Source: Pseudomonas fluorescens
GTDB lineage: Bacteria; Pseudomonadota; Gammaproteobacteria; Pseudomonadales; Pseudomonadaceae
Direction: 5' to 3'
DNA length: 64,000 bases
Assembly (NCBI RefSeq): GCF_001708445.1
Contig: NZ_CP015637.1
Coordinates: forward strand, 2,109,001 to 2,173,000
A program made the translations under genes and the position numbers. The notes beneath the pieces are model-generated. The model saw only the letters and a program-made list of their open reading frames with translations. It was not told the origin of the DNA and did no database searches. Positions 37,668-46,849 of the stretch are shown in pieces; within the stretch, counting starts at the first letter, position 1; each line of letters starts with the position of its first letter.

Positions 37668-39167
37668 ATGACTACAACAATCGAGCACTACATCAACGAC
37701 CAGCGCGTCAGCCGCGATGATCGCTATCAGGACGTCTACAACCCGGCCACCGGCGAAGTGACCGGCCGCGTCGCCCTGGCCAGCCGGCAGACGGTCGATG
37801 AGGCCGTCGCCGCCGCGCAAGCCGCGTTCACCCGTTGGGCTGACACCCCACCAATCCGCCGCGCCCGCGTATTGTTCGAATACCTGCACCTGCTGCGTGA
37901 GCGCAAGGACGACCTGGCGCGCATCATCGTTGCTGAACACGGCAAGGTCTTCACCGATGCCCAGGGCGAAGTCGACCGTGGTATCGACATCCTCGAATTC
38001 GCCTGTGGCATTCCCAACCTGCTCAAGGGCGAACACTCCGACCAGGTTTCCCGTGGCATGGACAATTGGACGATGCGCCAGCCCCTGGGCGTGGTCGCCG
38101 GCGTCACACCGTTCAACTTCCCGGTGATGGTGCCGATGTGGATGTACCCGATCGCCATCGCGGCGGGCAACACCTTCATCCTCAAGCCAAGCCCGACCGA
38201 CCCGAGCGCCTCGCTGTTCATGGCCGAGCTGCTGCATGAAGCCGGCCTGCCCAAAGGTGTATTCAACGTGGTGCAGGGCGACAAGGAAGCGGTGGACGCG
38301 TTGATCGCACACCCGGACGTCAAGGCCGTGAGCTTTGTCGGCTCCACGCCGATCGCCCAATACATCTACGAAACCGGCGCGCGCAACGGCAAGCGCGTCC
38401 AGGGCCTGGGCGGCGCGAAGAACCACATGGTGGTAATGCCCGACGCGGATATCGAGAAAACCGTCGACGCGCTGATGGGCGCCGCCTACGGCAGTGCCGG
38501 CGAACGCTGCATGGCCATCTCCGTCGCGGTGCTGGTGGGCGATGTGGGCGACAAAGTCATCGCCGCCCTGACCGAACGAGCCAAGCAACTGCGCATCACC
38601 GACGGCCGCGACCTCAAGGCCGAAATGGGCCCGATCGTCTCGCGCGCCGCCCTGGAGCGCATCAGCGGCTACATCGAACAAGGCGTGCAGGCCGGCGCGC
38701 AACTGCTGCTCGACGGGCGTGACTATGTGCCTACCGAAGCGGGCCTGGAAAACGGCTTCTGGCTCGGCGCGACCTTGTTCGACCACGTGACCAAAGAGAT
38801 GAGCATCTACCGCGAAGAAATCTTCGGCCCGGTGCTGGCCTGTGTGCGCGTGAATGACTTTGCCGAGGCGGTGAAGCTGGTCAACGACCACGAGTTCGGC
38901 AACGGCGTCAGCTGCTTTACCCGCGACGGCAACATTGCCCGCGAGTTTGCGCGGCGTATCGAAGTGGGCATGGTCGGCATCAACGTACCGATCCCGGTGC
39001 CGATGGCCTGGCACGGGTTTGGTGGCTGGAAGAAGAGCCTGTTTGGCGACATGCATGCCTACGGCACCGAAGGCGTGCGCTTCTACACCAAGCAGAAGTC
39101 GATCATGCAGCGCTGGTCGGAAAGCATCGAGCAGGGTGCGGAGTTTGCGATGCCTGTGTCCAAATAA
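37668..39167 (+). CDS. mmsA: CoA-acylating methylmalonate-semialdehyde dehydrogenase
   Basis: The 500-residue aldehyde dehydrogenase matches MmsA/IolA, which converts (methyl)malonate semialdehyde to propionyl- or acetyl-CoA in valine and inositol catabolism. The nucleophile is Cys281 in [14 protein letters not shown]. Distinctive MmsA features include [21 protein letters not shown] (Arg/His CoA-type pocket) and the C-terminal [19 protein letters not shown]. The ATG at 37668 is used because translation from further upstream adds unrelated residues. No mmsB lies downstream. The LysR gene is divergent. Confidence 0.93.
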   Translation: MTTTIEHYINDQRVSRDDRYQDVYNPATGEVTGRVALASRQTVDEAVAAAQAAFTRWADTPPIRRARVLFEYLHLLRERKDDLARIIVAEHGKVFTDAQGEVDRGIDILEFACGIPNLLKGEHSDQVSRGMDNWTMRQPLGVVAGVTPFNFPVMVPMWMYPIAIAAGNTFILKPSPTDPSASLFMAELLHEAGLPKGVFNVVQGDKEAVDALIAHPDVKAVSFVGSTPIAQYIYETGARNGKRVQGLGGAKNHMVVMPDADIEKTVDALMGAAYGSAGERCMAISVAVLVGDVGDKVIAALTERAKQLRITDGRDLKAEMGPIVSRAALERISGYIEQGVQAGAQLLLDGRDYVPTEAGLENGFWLGATLFDHVTKEMSIYREEIFGPVLACVRVNDFAEAVKLVNDHEFGNGVSCFTRDGNIAREFARRIEVGMVGINVPIPVPMAWHGFGGWKKSLFGDMHAYGTEGVRFYTKQKSIMQRWSESIEQGAEFAMPVSK

Positions 39168-39194
39168 CGCTTGGAAGAACACCGCAGGGCAAAT

Positions 39195-39443
39195 GTGGGA
39201 GGGGGCTTGCCCCCGATGGCGGTGGATCAGTCGTAGAGATGTCGACTGACCCACCACCCTCGGGGCCAAGCCCTAATGCCATTCAGTTAAGCGTACATCG
39301 CCTTCTGTAGGAGCGAGCTTGCTCGCGAAAAACGTCAACGATAACGCGTGTTTCCTGAACGCGGCGCCTGTAAGTTCTTCGCGAGCAAGCTCGCTCCTAC
39401 AAAAAAGCCTTAACTGAACGGCATTAGGGCTTGCCCCCTCCCA
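39195..39443. repeat. Outer REPIN split by an inner element
   Basis: GTGGGAGGGGGCTTGCCCCC (39195 on) is matched by an inverted partner GGGCTTGCCCCCTCCCA ending at 39443 and followed by seven T. The inner MITE/REPIN (39270-39430) lies between. The final arm plus T-run could terminate mmsA transcription. Confidence 0.65.
39270..39430. repeat. MITE-like REPIN element, complete single copy
   Basis: This 161-bp element has near-perfect 22-bp terminal inverted repeats, starting GCCCTAATGCCATTCAGTTA on the left and ending in the complement on the right (one mismatch). Inside are two inverted REP arms (TGTAGGAGCGAGCTTGCTCG and CGAGCAAGCTCGCTCCTACA). The same unit makes up the array at 44622-45356, and half of it is fused to rhs at 14392-14468. 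Confidence 0.8.
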
Positions 39444-39488
39444 TTTTTTTGACTGCGCAAGGGTTGACGATTCAGTGATTCAAGAATA

Positions 39489-39504
39489 CTGTACATAAAC
39501 ACAG
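39489..39504. promoter_or_regulatory. Candidate LexA (SOS) box
   Basis: CTGT-ACATAAAC-ACAG fits the gamma-proteobacterial LexA consensus CTGT-N8-ACAG and lies 126 bp before the small gene at 39631. An overlapping palindrome AAACAC-A-GTGTTT (39497-39509) is an alternative operator reading. Confidence 0.5.
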
Positions 39505-39561
39505 TGTTTAAGCGCTGATCGACCAACACTCGGCAACTTCAGCCATGCCAAACACTGTGTG

Positions 39562-39581
39562 CAAGTTAACGGATTAACTTG
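39562..39581. promoter_or_regulatory. Perfect inverted repeat, operator candidate
   Basis: CAAGTTAA-CGGA-TTAACTTG has perfect 8-bp arms around 4 bp, centred about 60 bp before the start of the small gene at 39631, a typical position for a dimeric repressor or activator site. Confidence 0.6.
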
Positions 39582-39630
39582 ATGCACAGGCTCGTTATAC
39601 CGAGCCGTTTTATATCGAGAGAGGGAACTC

Positions 39631-39936
39631 ATGTCCTATCCAGAACGCAAACTCATCGGCTTGACCGGTTTCACCCTGGCGCAGAATGCCAATATCCTTT
39701 CTGAACGTAATTGTTTTGGCGAGCGCAGCCAAAACAAAGGCATGTTGGGTGACAAGGTCACCGGGATGTTCACTGATACAAACAGTGTGCCGCCGATCAC
39801 CCATCAGAAGTCGCCTAAAACACAATGGACGGCAACTTCCAACGACGCCCAAACCTTGAAGACGGCGGCGCAAGCCAAAGGCTTTACCCAGAAGAACGCC
39901 GGGGCCAAGGCCGCGGCGCGGGTGTTCGGTAATTGA
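39631..39936 (+). CDS. Small protein of unknown function behind LexA-like box
   Basis: This 101-residue protein has GAGAGGGAACTC before its ATG, and good codon use. It is hydrophilic, Thr/Gln/Lys/Ala-rich (SPKTQWTATSNDAQTLKTAAQAKGF), with no signal peptide or membrane span, and ends GAKAAARVFGN. A secreted, structural or DNA-associated role cannot be read from the sequence. It lies between the MITE-bearing region and the levansucrase gene, 251 bp upstream of the latter. The upstream palindromes suggest tight regulation, possibly by damage response. Confidence 0.65.
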   Translation: MSYPERKLIGLTGFTLAQNANILSERNCFGERSQNKGMLGDKVTGMFTDTNSVPPITHQKSPKTQWTATSNDAQTLKTAAQAKGFTQKNAGAKAAARVFGN

Positions 39937-39976
39937 TTGGCTCGCTTTCTACTGAGCTGTCATTTATTGCAAGTGC

Positions 39977-40009
39977 CACTGTATTTATATCAAGGATATA
40001 AACACAGTG
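39977..40009. promoter_or_regulatory. Long inverted repeat upstream of levansucrase gene
   Basis: CACTGTATTTATATC and GATATAAACACAGTG form 15-bp arms with one mismatch around AAG. There is no T-run, so an operator or mRNA structure is as likely as a terminator for the small gene before it. The half-site ATAAACACAGTG also occurs in the LexA-like box at 39489-39509. Confidence 0.6.
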
Positions 40010-40187
40010 ATGGCCTTTGTAATCTAAATAATCCCTCATGTTGTGATATTCAGGCTTCCATGTTAAACCTGTTTTCGCACTTGCAGATGCAACTATCATA
40101 TGCTCTTTCAGTCGCCATTAAGTTGCGGGCTGTCAGGTGCTATTTAATCTTCGCTTGTCACTTAAGCGTCAGCAAAAGGACATCATC

Positions 40188-41438
40188 ATGAAACATGCGA
40201 ATCACACACCCACTCGCTGGACACGGGCCGATGCGCTGAAAGTTAATGAAAATGACCCGACGACGACACAGCCGTTAGTGAGTCCTGACTTTCCTGTCAT
40301 GAGTGACACGGTCTTTATCTGGGACACCATGCCATTGCGTGAACTCGATGGCACGGTGGTATCGGTGGATGGCTGGTCAGTGATCTTCACCCTGACCGCC
40401 GACCGTCGCCCCCATGATCCACAATTCATCAACGCCGATGGCCGCTACGACATCAAGCGCGATTGGGAGGACCGCCATGGTCATGCGCGTATCTGCTACT
40501 GGTATTCGCGTACCGGCAAGGACTGGATCTTCGGCGGCCGTGTCATGGCCGAAGGGGTTTCGCCGACCACCCGTGAATGGGCAGGCACGCCGATCCTGTT
40601 GAATAACAACGGTGATATCGACCTGTACTACACCTGCGTCACGCCGGGTGCCACGATTGCCAAAGTCAGGGGCCAGGTTGTCACCTCGGACACCGGTGTC
40701 ACCCTCCAGGGCTTTGATCAGGTCAAGTCGTTGTTCGAGGCCGATGGCACCTACTACCAAACCGAAGCACAGAACGCGACCTGGAACTTTCGCGATCCCA
40801 GCCCCTTTATCGACCCCGTCGATGGCAAGTTGTACATGGTGTTCGAAGGCAATGTGGCCGGCGAGCGCGGGACTCACGAAGTGGGCCCGAACGAGCTGGG
40901 ACTGGTGCCACCGGGGCATGAGGACGTGGGCGGCGCCCGCTACCAGGTGGGTTGCATCGGCATCGCCGTGGCCAAGGACCTCAACGGTGACGAGTGGGAA
41001 ATCCTGCCGCCGCTGGTGACTGCCGTCGGGGTGAATGACCAGACCGAGCGGCCGCACTATGTGTTCCAGGACAACAAGTACTACCTGTTCACCATCAGCC
41101 ACAAGTTCACCTACGCGGATGGCGTGACGGGTCCGGATGGCGTCTATGGCTTTGTCAGCGATCATCTGTTCGGCCCCTATGCACCGATGAATGCGTCGGG
41201 GCTGGTACTCGGCAACCCGCCTTCGCAGCCGTTCCAGACGTACTCTCACTGCGTGATGCCCAACGGCCTGGTGACGTCGTTCATCGACAGCGTACCCACC
41301 ACCGGCGATGACTACCGCATCGGCGGGACCGAAGCGCCGACGGTCAGGATCGTGTTGAAGGGCGCTCGCTCGTTTGTGCAGGAGTCTTATGACTACGGCT
41401 ACATTCCGGCGATGCGGGATGTGGTGTTGAGCCAGTAA
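40188..41438 (+). CDS. lsc: Levansucrase (GH68)
   Basis: The 416-residue enzyme makes levan from sucrose by transfructosylation. GH68 catalytic residues are all present at the positions known from Erwinia-type enzymes. Asp46 (IWDTMPL) is the nucleophile, Asp203 (FRDPSPF) stabilises the transition state and Glu287 (DQTERPH) is the acid/base. There is no N-terminal signal peptide, as usual for Pseudomonas/Erwinia levansucrases that are exported without one. The ATG at 40188 has AAAAGGA upstream. Pseudomonas lsc genes often have a phage-like upstream promoter segment; the AT-rich 250 bp before this one would fit but is unproven. Confidence 0.95.
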   Translation: MKHANHTPTRWTRADALKVNENDPTTTQPLVSPDFPVMSDTVFIWDTMPLRELDGTVVSVDGWSVIFTLTADRRPHDPQFINADGRYDIKRDWEDRHGHARICYWYSRTGKDWIFGGRVMAEGVSPTTREWAGTPILLNNNGDIDLYYTCVTPGATIAKVRGQVVTSDTGVTLQGFDQVKSLFEADGTYYQTEAQNATWNFRDPSPFIDPVDGKLYMVFEGNVAGERGTHEVGPNELGLVPPGHEDVGGARYQVGCIGIAVAKDLNGDEWEILPPLVTAVGVNDQTERPHYVFQDNKYYLFTISHKFTYADGVTGPDGVYGFVSDHLFGPYAPMNASGLVLGNPPSQPFQTYSHCVMPNGLVTSFIDSVPTTGDDYRIGGTEAPTVRIVLKGARSFVQESYDYGYIPAMRDVVLSQ

Positions 41439-41474
41439 CCCCAGTGCAAAAGCCAGCCTGATTTCATCAGGTAG

Positions 41475-41508
41475 GTGGGAGGGGGCAAGCCCCCTCCCAC
41501 ATTTTTTT
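41475..41508 (+). terminator. Rho-independent terminator after lsc (REP-like)
   Basis: GTGGGAGGGGG and CCCCCTCCCAC pair perfectly around CAAG, then A and seven T. It is 37 bp after the lsc stop. The stem also matches the local REP type. Confidence 0.85.
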
Positions 41509-41650
41509 GAGCGCGTTACAGCCTGTCTTCACCGCTCAAGTCCCAGCCCACCCGGCCGATACAGGCACTAGCACCACGAGTGATCCCGAACTCGTAGGGG
41601 CACGCCTGGTCGTCGCTCAGGTCAACGAATAAAAATCAAAAGGGGTGGCC

Positions 41651-43636
41651 ATGACCATATTGCAGCGTGTGATCGGCGGGTTTGCGGTGTTGGTGCTGTT
41701 ACTGCTGATCATGGCGGGGATCAGCTATCAGAACACGCAGTCCATCAGCAGTCGCTTGACCATTATTACCGGCCAGTCGGCGCCCTTGAGCCGGGCCGCC
41801 AGTGAGCTGTATGTGCATATCCTACGCGCCAACCAGGCATTGCTGGCCATTCAGATCAGCACCGACCCCAAGCAGATCGAGGACGGCAAGCGACCGTTTA
41901 CCGAGAGCATCGCTCAGTTCAATCAGTTACTCGACAGCACCGTTGCCTACACAGGCGAGCATGAAGCGCTGCGGGCGAACCTGGCGCAGCAGCGCCAAGA
42001 GGTAGCGGCCTACGCCGAACAGGCGCAGGCGTTGATGACGTCCCACTTGCAACATGTGCAGCAGTTGGCGCTGACGCGCAAATTGCAAGGCTACAGCAGC
42101 GCGCAGGCCATGCAGTTGACCAGCTATTTGCGTGATTACATCGCGCATGCGCGCAGTGTCGGCGAGCCGCAACAGGTTGCCGCAGCGGAAAAGCTGCTGC
42201 TGGAAGTCAACAAATCCTACGATGGCTTCGCGGCCCATGCTGTCACGCCCGCCATTGATAAATTACAGCGTGTGCTCAATCTGCAAGACGAAGTGATCAG
42301 CACCCGGGCCCAGGCCCTGACGGCGATTGACCCGCGGGTCGGGCGGATTGCCGGGGTCATGGTCAACCGTCTGCTGACGGATCTGACCGCCCCTGACGGC
42401 TTGCTCCAGGCTTATCAGGTGGAGGCGAAACTGGCCGCGCAGGTGCAGCAGCAACGCAATGCGGTGGAGGCGGCGCTGAAAGCCACCCTGGACAGGATTG
42501 GCGAGTTCGGCAGCCAGTCCCTGGAGGTGGCCAACCAGGCCAGTCAGTCTGCCAATGCCACCATCGGCACCAGCCGCAGCTTGCTGTTGATCGCGTGTGT
42601 GCTTGCGGTGCTGGCGGCGGTGTTGATTGGCACCTGGGTCGCCTTCAGCTTGCGGCGTCCGCTGGCGGCGTTTCGCGAAGTCCTCAAGACGCTCACTGCG
42701 GGCGACATGCGGGTCAGTTTCGATGTCAGCCGTAAAGATGAGTTCGGTGAGTTGGGGGGTTACCTGAACGAACTGACCAAGGCCCTGCAGAAAACCTTCC
42801 GTGAATTGATCAGCTCTGCCGATGCGCTGGCCGTGACCGCCGGCAGCAACGCCTTGAACAGCGAACAGACCACCCGTGTGGTGGATGAGCAGAAGGACCG
42901 GTTGCAATCGGCAGCCTCGGCCATGACGCAGATGGAAAGCACGGTCGAAGAGGTGGCCCGGCGTGCGCAGGACACCCGCCAGGCCGTGGACGACACGAGT
43001 GAGCTCACCCACAAGGTGCAGGCGCGCGTGGCCGAGACCATCGTCAATATCCGCCAGCAGGCTGACCAGGTGAACAAAGCCACGCAGGTGACCGATGAGT
43101 TGCAGAAGTACGGGCAGAACATCGAGGGCATTGTGGTCGCCATTCGCACCATTGCCGAACAGACCAACCTGCTTGCCCTGAATGCGGCGATCGAAGCGGC
43201 CCGTGCCGGCGAGCAGGGACGTGGTTTTGCGGTAGTGGCCGATGAAGTGCGTTCCCTGGCCAGCCGTACCCAGACCTCGACCAGCGAAATCCAGGACATG
43301 ATCGGGCTCATGCAGGAAAAAATTCACTCGGTGGTGCACGTGATGAACGAAAGCCAGGCGCAGTCCAGCCAGTGCGTGTCCCTGGCCTCGGGTGCCGGTG
43401 ACTTGCTGCTGTCGATGAGCGATTCGGTCGACAGTATCCGCGACATGAATATTCAGATTGCCGCCGCCACCGAGCAGCAGAGCGCCACGGTGCAGGAAAC
43501 CAGTCGGATGGTCATCCAGATCAACGATTCGGCCCAGCAGACGGCAGACGGTGCCGAGCAGTCCGCCATCAGCAGCCACGAGCTGTCGGACATGGCCAAG
43601 GTGCAGCGCGAGCTGCTCCATCATTTCAGCGTTTGA
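41651..43636 (+). CDS. Methyl-accepting chemotaxis protein
   Basis: The 661-residue chemoreceptor has a first membrane span at residues 8-25 and a periplasmic helical sensor of about 270 residues. A second span ([20 protein letters not shown], near 312-331) is followed by HAMP and the signalling domain with [21 protein letters not shown] at the hairpin tip. The ATG at 41651 follows AAGGGG; a GTG at 41645 adds two residues. No C-terminal CheR-docking pentapeptide is seen. A periplasmic binding-protein gene follows 17 bp downstream, so ligand sensing may be indirect through that protein. Confidence 0.9.
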   Translation: MTILQRVIGGFAVLVLLLLIMAGISYQNTQSISSRLTIITGQSAPLSRAASELYVHILRANQALLAIQISTDPKQIEDGKRPFTESIAQFNQLLDSTVAYTGEHEALRANLAQQRQEVAAYAEQAQALMTSHLQHVQQLALTRKLQGYSSAQAMQLTSYLRDYIAHARSVGEPQQVAAAEKLLLEVNKSYDGFAAHAVTPAIDKLQRVLNLQDEVISTRAQALTAIDPRVGRIAGVMVNRLLTDLTAPDGLLQAYQVEAKLAAQVQQQRNAVEAALKATLDRIGEFGSQSLEVANQASQSANATIGTSRSLLLIACVLAVLAAVLIGTWVAFSLRRPLAAFREVLKTLTAGDMRVSFDVSRKDEFGELGGYLNELTKALQKTFRELISSADALAVTAGSNALNSEQTTRVVDEQKDRLQSAASAMTQMESTVEEVARRAQDTRQAVDDTSELTHKVQARVAETIVNIRQQADQVNKATQVTDELQKYGQNIEGIVVAIRTIAEQTNLLALNAAIEAARAGEQGRGFAVVADEVRSLASRTQTSTSEIQDMIGLMQEKIHSVVHVMNESQAQSSQCVSLASGAGDLLLSMSDSVDSIRDMNIQIAAATEQQSATVQETSRMVIQINDSAQQTADGAEQSAISSHELSDMAKVQRELLHHFSV

Positions 43637-43653
43637 GCCGCGGGAGTCAGAAC

Positions 43654-44574
43654 ATGAAAGCATGGTTAATGCTCGCCTTGGGGGCGACGCTGTTCATTCC
43701 GGGCCCAACCCAGGCCGCCACGCCCTTGCTGGGTGTGGGCATGGCAAAATACGACGACAACTTCCAGACCCTGCTGCGCAATGGGGTGCAGCAACAGGCC
43801 AGCGTCATGAACGCCGACATCTTTATGGAGAACGGGCAGGACAGCATCGATTTGCAGATGCGCCAATTCCGCAACCTGGTCAACGCCAAGGTGGACGCGA
43901 TTATCGTCGCGATGGTTGACGGCAAAAGTGCGGCGCAAATGATGCAGTTGGCCACGGACGCAAAGATCCCGCTGGTATTCGTCAACCGCAATCCGAACCC
44001 GGAAAAATGGCCGGCGCAGACTGCGTTTGTCGGCTCCAACGAGTTGGAGTCAGGGACGTTGCAGATGGAAGAGCTGGCGCGCCGCGCCGGTTACAAGGGC
44101 AATGTGGTGATTCTGGTGGGCGACCCGGCCAACGCATCCTCCTTGATGCGCACCGAAGACGTGGAAAAAGTCGTCGCCAAATACCCGGATATGAAAGTCG
44201 TCCAGAAAAAAGTCGGTAACTGGGAGCGTAGCCAGGCTGCCACGATTGTCATTGACTGGATCAAGCAGGGTGTCGATTTTTCGATCATCGCGGCCAATAA
44301 CGATGAAATGGCGATCGGCGCGATCATGGGATTGGAAAAGGCCGGCAAGCAGGCCAAGGACTACTGGGTCGGCGGCATCGACGGCACCCCGGACGGTTTG
44401 AAATTGATGGCTGAGGGCAAGATGGCGGTCAGCGTATTTCAGGACGCCGCAGGCCAGGCCGGCGGCGCAGTGGACACCGCACTGCGCCTGGTACGCGGTG
44501 AGGTGCTGGAGTCGACGGTGGTCTGGGTGCCGTTCAAGTTGATCACACCGGAGAATCGCCAGGCGTTTGAATAG
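43654..44574 (+). CDS. Sugar-type periplasmic binding protein (RbsB-like), partner of adjacent MCP
   Basis: The 306-residue precursor has a signal peptide (MKAWLMLALGATLFIPGPTQA). It is a cluster-B PBP1-type sugar/autoinducer binding protein: NLVNAKVDAIIVAMVDG, IPLVFVNRNPNP, GNVVILVGDPANASS and IIAANNDEMAIGAIMGL. No ABC permease or ATPase gene lies nearby. It is in an apparent two-gene operon with the MCP, so it may serve chemotaxis rather than transport. The ligand is unknown; the DNA after it is the MITE array. Confidence 0.85.
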   Translation: MKAWLMLALGATLFIPGPTQAATPLLGVGMAKYDDNFQTLLRNGVQQQASVMNADIFMENGQDSIDLQMRQFRNLVNAKVDAIIVAMVDGKSAAQMMQLATDAKIPLVFVNRNPNPEKWPAQTAFVGSNELESGTLQMEELARRAGYKGNVVILVGDPANASSLMRTEDVEKVVAKYPDMKVVQKKVGNWERSQAATIVIDWIKQGVDFSIIAANNDEMAIGAIMGLEKAGKQAKDYWVGGIDGTPDGLKLMAEGKMAVSVFQDAAGQAGGAVDTALRLVRGEVLESTVVWVPFKLITPENRQAFE

Positions 44575-44621
44575 GGGCTCGGACTGAGCACCTCGATCCA
44601 GCCTTGGAACGCGGTCAAATG

Positions 44622-45356
44622 CATCGCCTTCTGTAGGAGCGAGCTTGCTCGCGAAAAACGTCAACGATAACGCGTGCTTCCTGAATGAACGCGGTGCCTG
44701 TGAGTTCTTCGCGAGCAAGCTCGCTCCTACAAAAAAGCCTTAACTGAACGGCATGCGGGCTTGCCCTAATGCCGTTTCAGTTAAGCGTACATCGCCTTCT
44801 GTAGGAGCGAGCTTGCTCGCGAAAAACCTCAACGATAACGCGTGTTTCCTGAATCAACGCGGCGCCTGTGAGTTCTTCGCGAGCAAGCTCGCTCCTACAA
44901 AAAAGCCTTAGCTGAACGGCATGCGGGCTTGCCCTAATGCCGTTTCAGTTAAGCGTACATCGCCTTCTGTAGGAGCAAGCTTGCTCGCGAAAAACCTCAA
45001 CGATAACGCGTGTGTCCTGAATGAACGCGGTGCCTGTGAGTTCTTCGCGAGCAAGCTCGCTCCTACAAAAAAGCCTTAGCTGAACGGCATGCGGGCTTGC
45101 CCTAATGCCGTTTCAGTTAAGCGTACATCGCCTTCTGTAGGAGCAAGCTTGCTCGCGAAAAACCTCAACGATAACGCGTGTGTCCTGAATGAACGCGGTG
45201 CCTGTGAGTTCTTCGCGAGCAAGCTCGCTCCTACAAAAAAGCCTTAGCTGAACGGCATGCGGGCTTGCCCTAATGCCGTTTCAGTTAAGCGTACATCGCC
45301 TTCTGTAGGAGCGAGCTTGCTCGCGAAAAACGTCAACGATAACGCGTGTTTCCTGA
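44622..45356. repeat. Tandem array of MITE/REPIN units, 168-bp period
   Basis: The phrase CCCTAATGCCGTTTCAGTTA recurs at about 44766, 44934, 45102 and 45270, exactly 168 bp apart. The first unit starts truncated at 44622 and the last ends inside its middle at 45356. Each unit carries the two inverted REP arms also seen at 39270-39430. Units differ at only a few positions (GAATGAACGCGG/GAATCAACGCGG; GAGCGAGC/GAGCAAGC). The array has about 4.4 units. Confidence 0.9.
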
Positions 45357-45788
45357 TTTCCGGCGAAATTGGCTCGCCGAAAAGTGTCCACCATGTCCCC
45401 GCACACCCGTCAACCATGTGTCCGGTCCATACAGCGCTCTTCCAAAAGTGACCCGCTGTAAGAGCGGAACCCTAAGTAGCCGTTACCGCAGCAACGGATA
45501 TGTACTCATTCCACTCCAACATCCTGGTCGGCCCCGAGGCCGCCATCGGGGGCAAGTCGAATCGTCGCACCGCCCCTCCCACATATAAGCCGCGGAGCAT
45601 CAGTTAGATAGTCATAGGCTCCCAAGCCACCACAGGTTCAGGGCCACACCAAAGCCCTGTAGATCCCCACCCCTGGCAACCCCCCCCACTATCCATTTTC
45701 GGCACAAATGCGCAAACCCCCCACAGGGCGGAATGGAACTTGCGTAATAACCGACCCGTAAGCCTTGCAACTGAAAAAGGTTGGGTCA
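45357..45788. other. Non-coding region after the array, with possible IS remnant
   Basis: After the array ends, the sequence contains repeated short blocks GTGTCCACCATGTCC and AACCATGTGTCCGG. These resemble the multiple-repeat end of an IS21-type element, but no transposase frame is present. A half REP (45560-45590) and a C-run follow, then the promoter zone of the AraC-family gene. No gene is supported. Confidence 0.35.
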
Positions 45789-46781
45789 ATGAACAACAAC
45801 AATATGCTGGTGCCCACCGCCTCTGCGCTGGTTCGATCGACATTACCCTTCCAGCGTTGGCAGACGAACGACATCGATGAGCACGCTCGTAATATGGACG
45901 GTTGGCACGTTCGCTATGACCAACTATCACCGGGCCCCTTTACAGGGGAGCTGATCGAATTCCGCTCGGGCTGGATGCAACTGGCACGCGACCGCTCTAA
46001 TCAGGCCATGATCAAAAGGGGAACGGCCTGGAAAGGCGCGATCACGTTCAGCTTGCCCCTGAGTGCCAGCGGCGCGCTGTATTGTTCGGGGCATCCGATC
46101 CATGAGCCTAGCCTGCTGGTCGCCCATGGCGAAAATCTTCCCGAACTGCTCACGCCACAACACTTGGATTTGCTCAGTGTGGCGATTGAAGAACAGGCGT
46201 TGGAGCATGTCCTGGAGCGTCAGGGCAGCCAGTTTCGAATTACCGATCTTCCCAAGTGTTACCGCCTGGGCAACTCATCGGTGCAACGTGAACTCATGGC
46301 GCTATTCGATGAACTGGCGGGCTGCGATCAGGGGCGTGATGCGGTGCTGGGGCATGACTCTATCCGTCGCGGCATACGCGATGCGGTGATGCTGCACTTG
46401 TTGGAATTGGTGGCGCCGGATCAAGCGCCGCCGCTCAATCCCACGGCTCGCAAAAGGATGGTCGACCGCGCCCGCGAATACGCGTTGAGTCACCTCGACG
46501 AGCCGCTGTCGATCCTCGACCTGTGCAATCACATCGGCGCCAGCCGACGCAAGCTCCAGTACTGTTTTCAGGAAACCCTGGGGATCAATCCGGTGGCTTA
46601 TCTGCGTGCGCTGCGCCTCAATGCGGTGCGACGTGAACTGCGAATGAGCACCCAAGCCCATGGCGTACAGGAAGTGGCGGCGCGCTGGGGGTTCTGGCAC
46701 CTGAGCCGGTTCTCCAGCGATTACCGCACGATGTTCGGCGAAAGCCCTTCACAGACCCTGCGTCGCACTCAACTCTGCTGA
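45789..46781 (+). CDS. AraC-family transcriptional regulator
   Basis: The 330-residue protein has an N-terminal sensing region (DGWHVRYDQLSPGPFTGELI) and a C-terminal AraC DNA-binding domain. Its two HTHs contain LSILDLCNHIGASRRKLQYCF and VQEVAARWGFWHLSRFSSDY, with the family YRTMFGESPS close. The general layout resembles EutR-type regulators of small-compound catabolism. AAAAAGG upstream supports ATG 45789. It precedes, on the same strand, a barrel protein, an MFS transporter and an amidase, the likely regulated genes. Confidence 0.87.
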   Translation: MNNNNMLVPTASALVRSTLPFQRWQTNDIDEHARNMDGWHVRYDQLSPGPFTGELIEFRSGWMQLARDRSNQAMIKRGTAWKGAITFSLPLSASGALYCSGHPIHEPSLLVAHGENLPELLTPQHLDLLSVAIEEQALEHVLERQGSQFRITDLPKCYRLGNSSVQRELMALFDELAGCDQGRDAVLGHDSIRRGIRDAVMLHLLELVAPDQAPPLNPTARKRMVDRAREYALSHLDEPLSILDLCNHIGASRRKLQYCFQETLGINPVAYLRALRLNAVRRELRMSTQAHGVQEVAARWGFWHLSRFSSDYRTMFGESPSQTLRRTQLC

Positions 46782-46849
46782 AAACGGATAACCGGCTCAC
46801 GTCACGCGTTACTAGGATGGCCCACACCACTTGATGGGAGGGGCATTCG

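Noticed and set aside
37563-39269. 568-codon minus-strand frame opposite mmsA.
   Set aside because: It is antisense to an intact aldehyde dehydrogenase; composition is that of a shadow frame and it overlaps the LysR-mmsA promoter region.
39937-40187. Phage-associated promoter element before lsc, known from P. syringae.
   Set aside because: The region is AT-rich and unusual, but I cannot align it with a phage gene from the sequence alone, so no phage feature is called.
44622-45356. Regular repeats that could be read as a CRISPR array.
   Set aside because: The period is 168 bp with near-identical whole units, not short repeats with unique spacers, and there are no cas genes. The units are REPIN/MITE copies.
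45357-45440. Possible insertion-sequence end (GTGTCCACCATGTCC-type repeats).
   Set aside because: It resembles IS21-like ends but there is no transposase and no matching second end in the window; kept only as a remark on the non-coding region.
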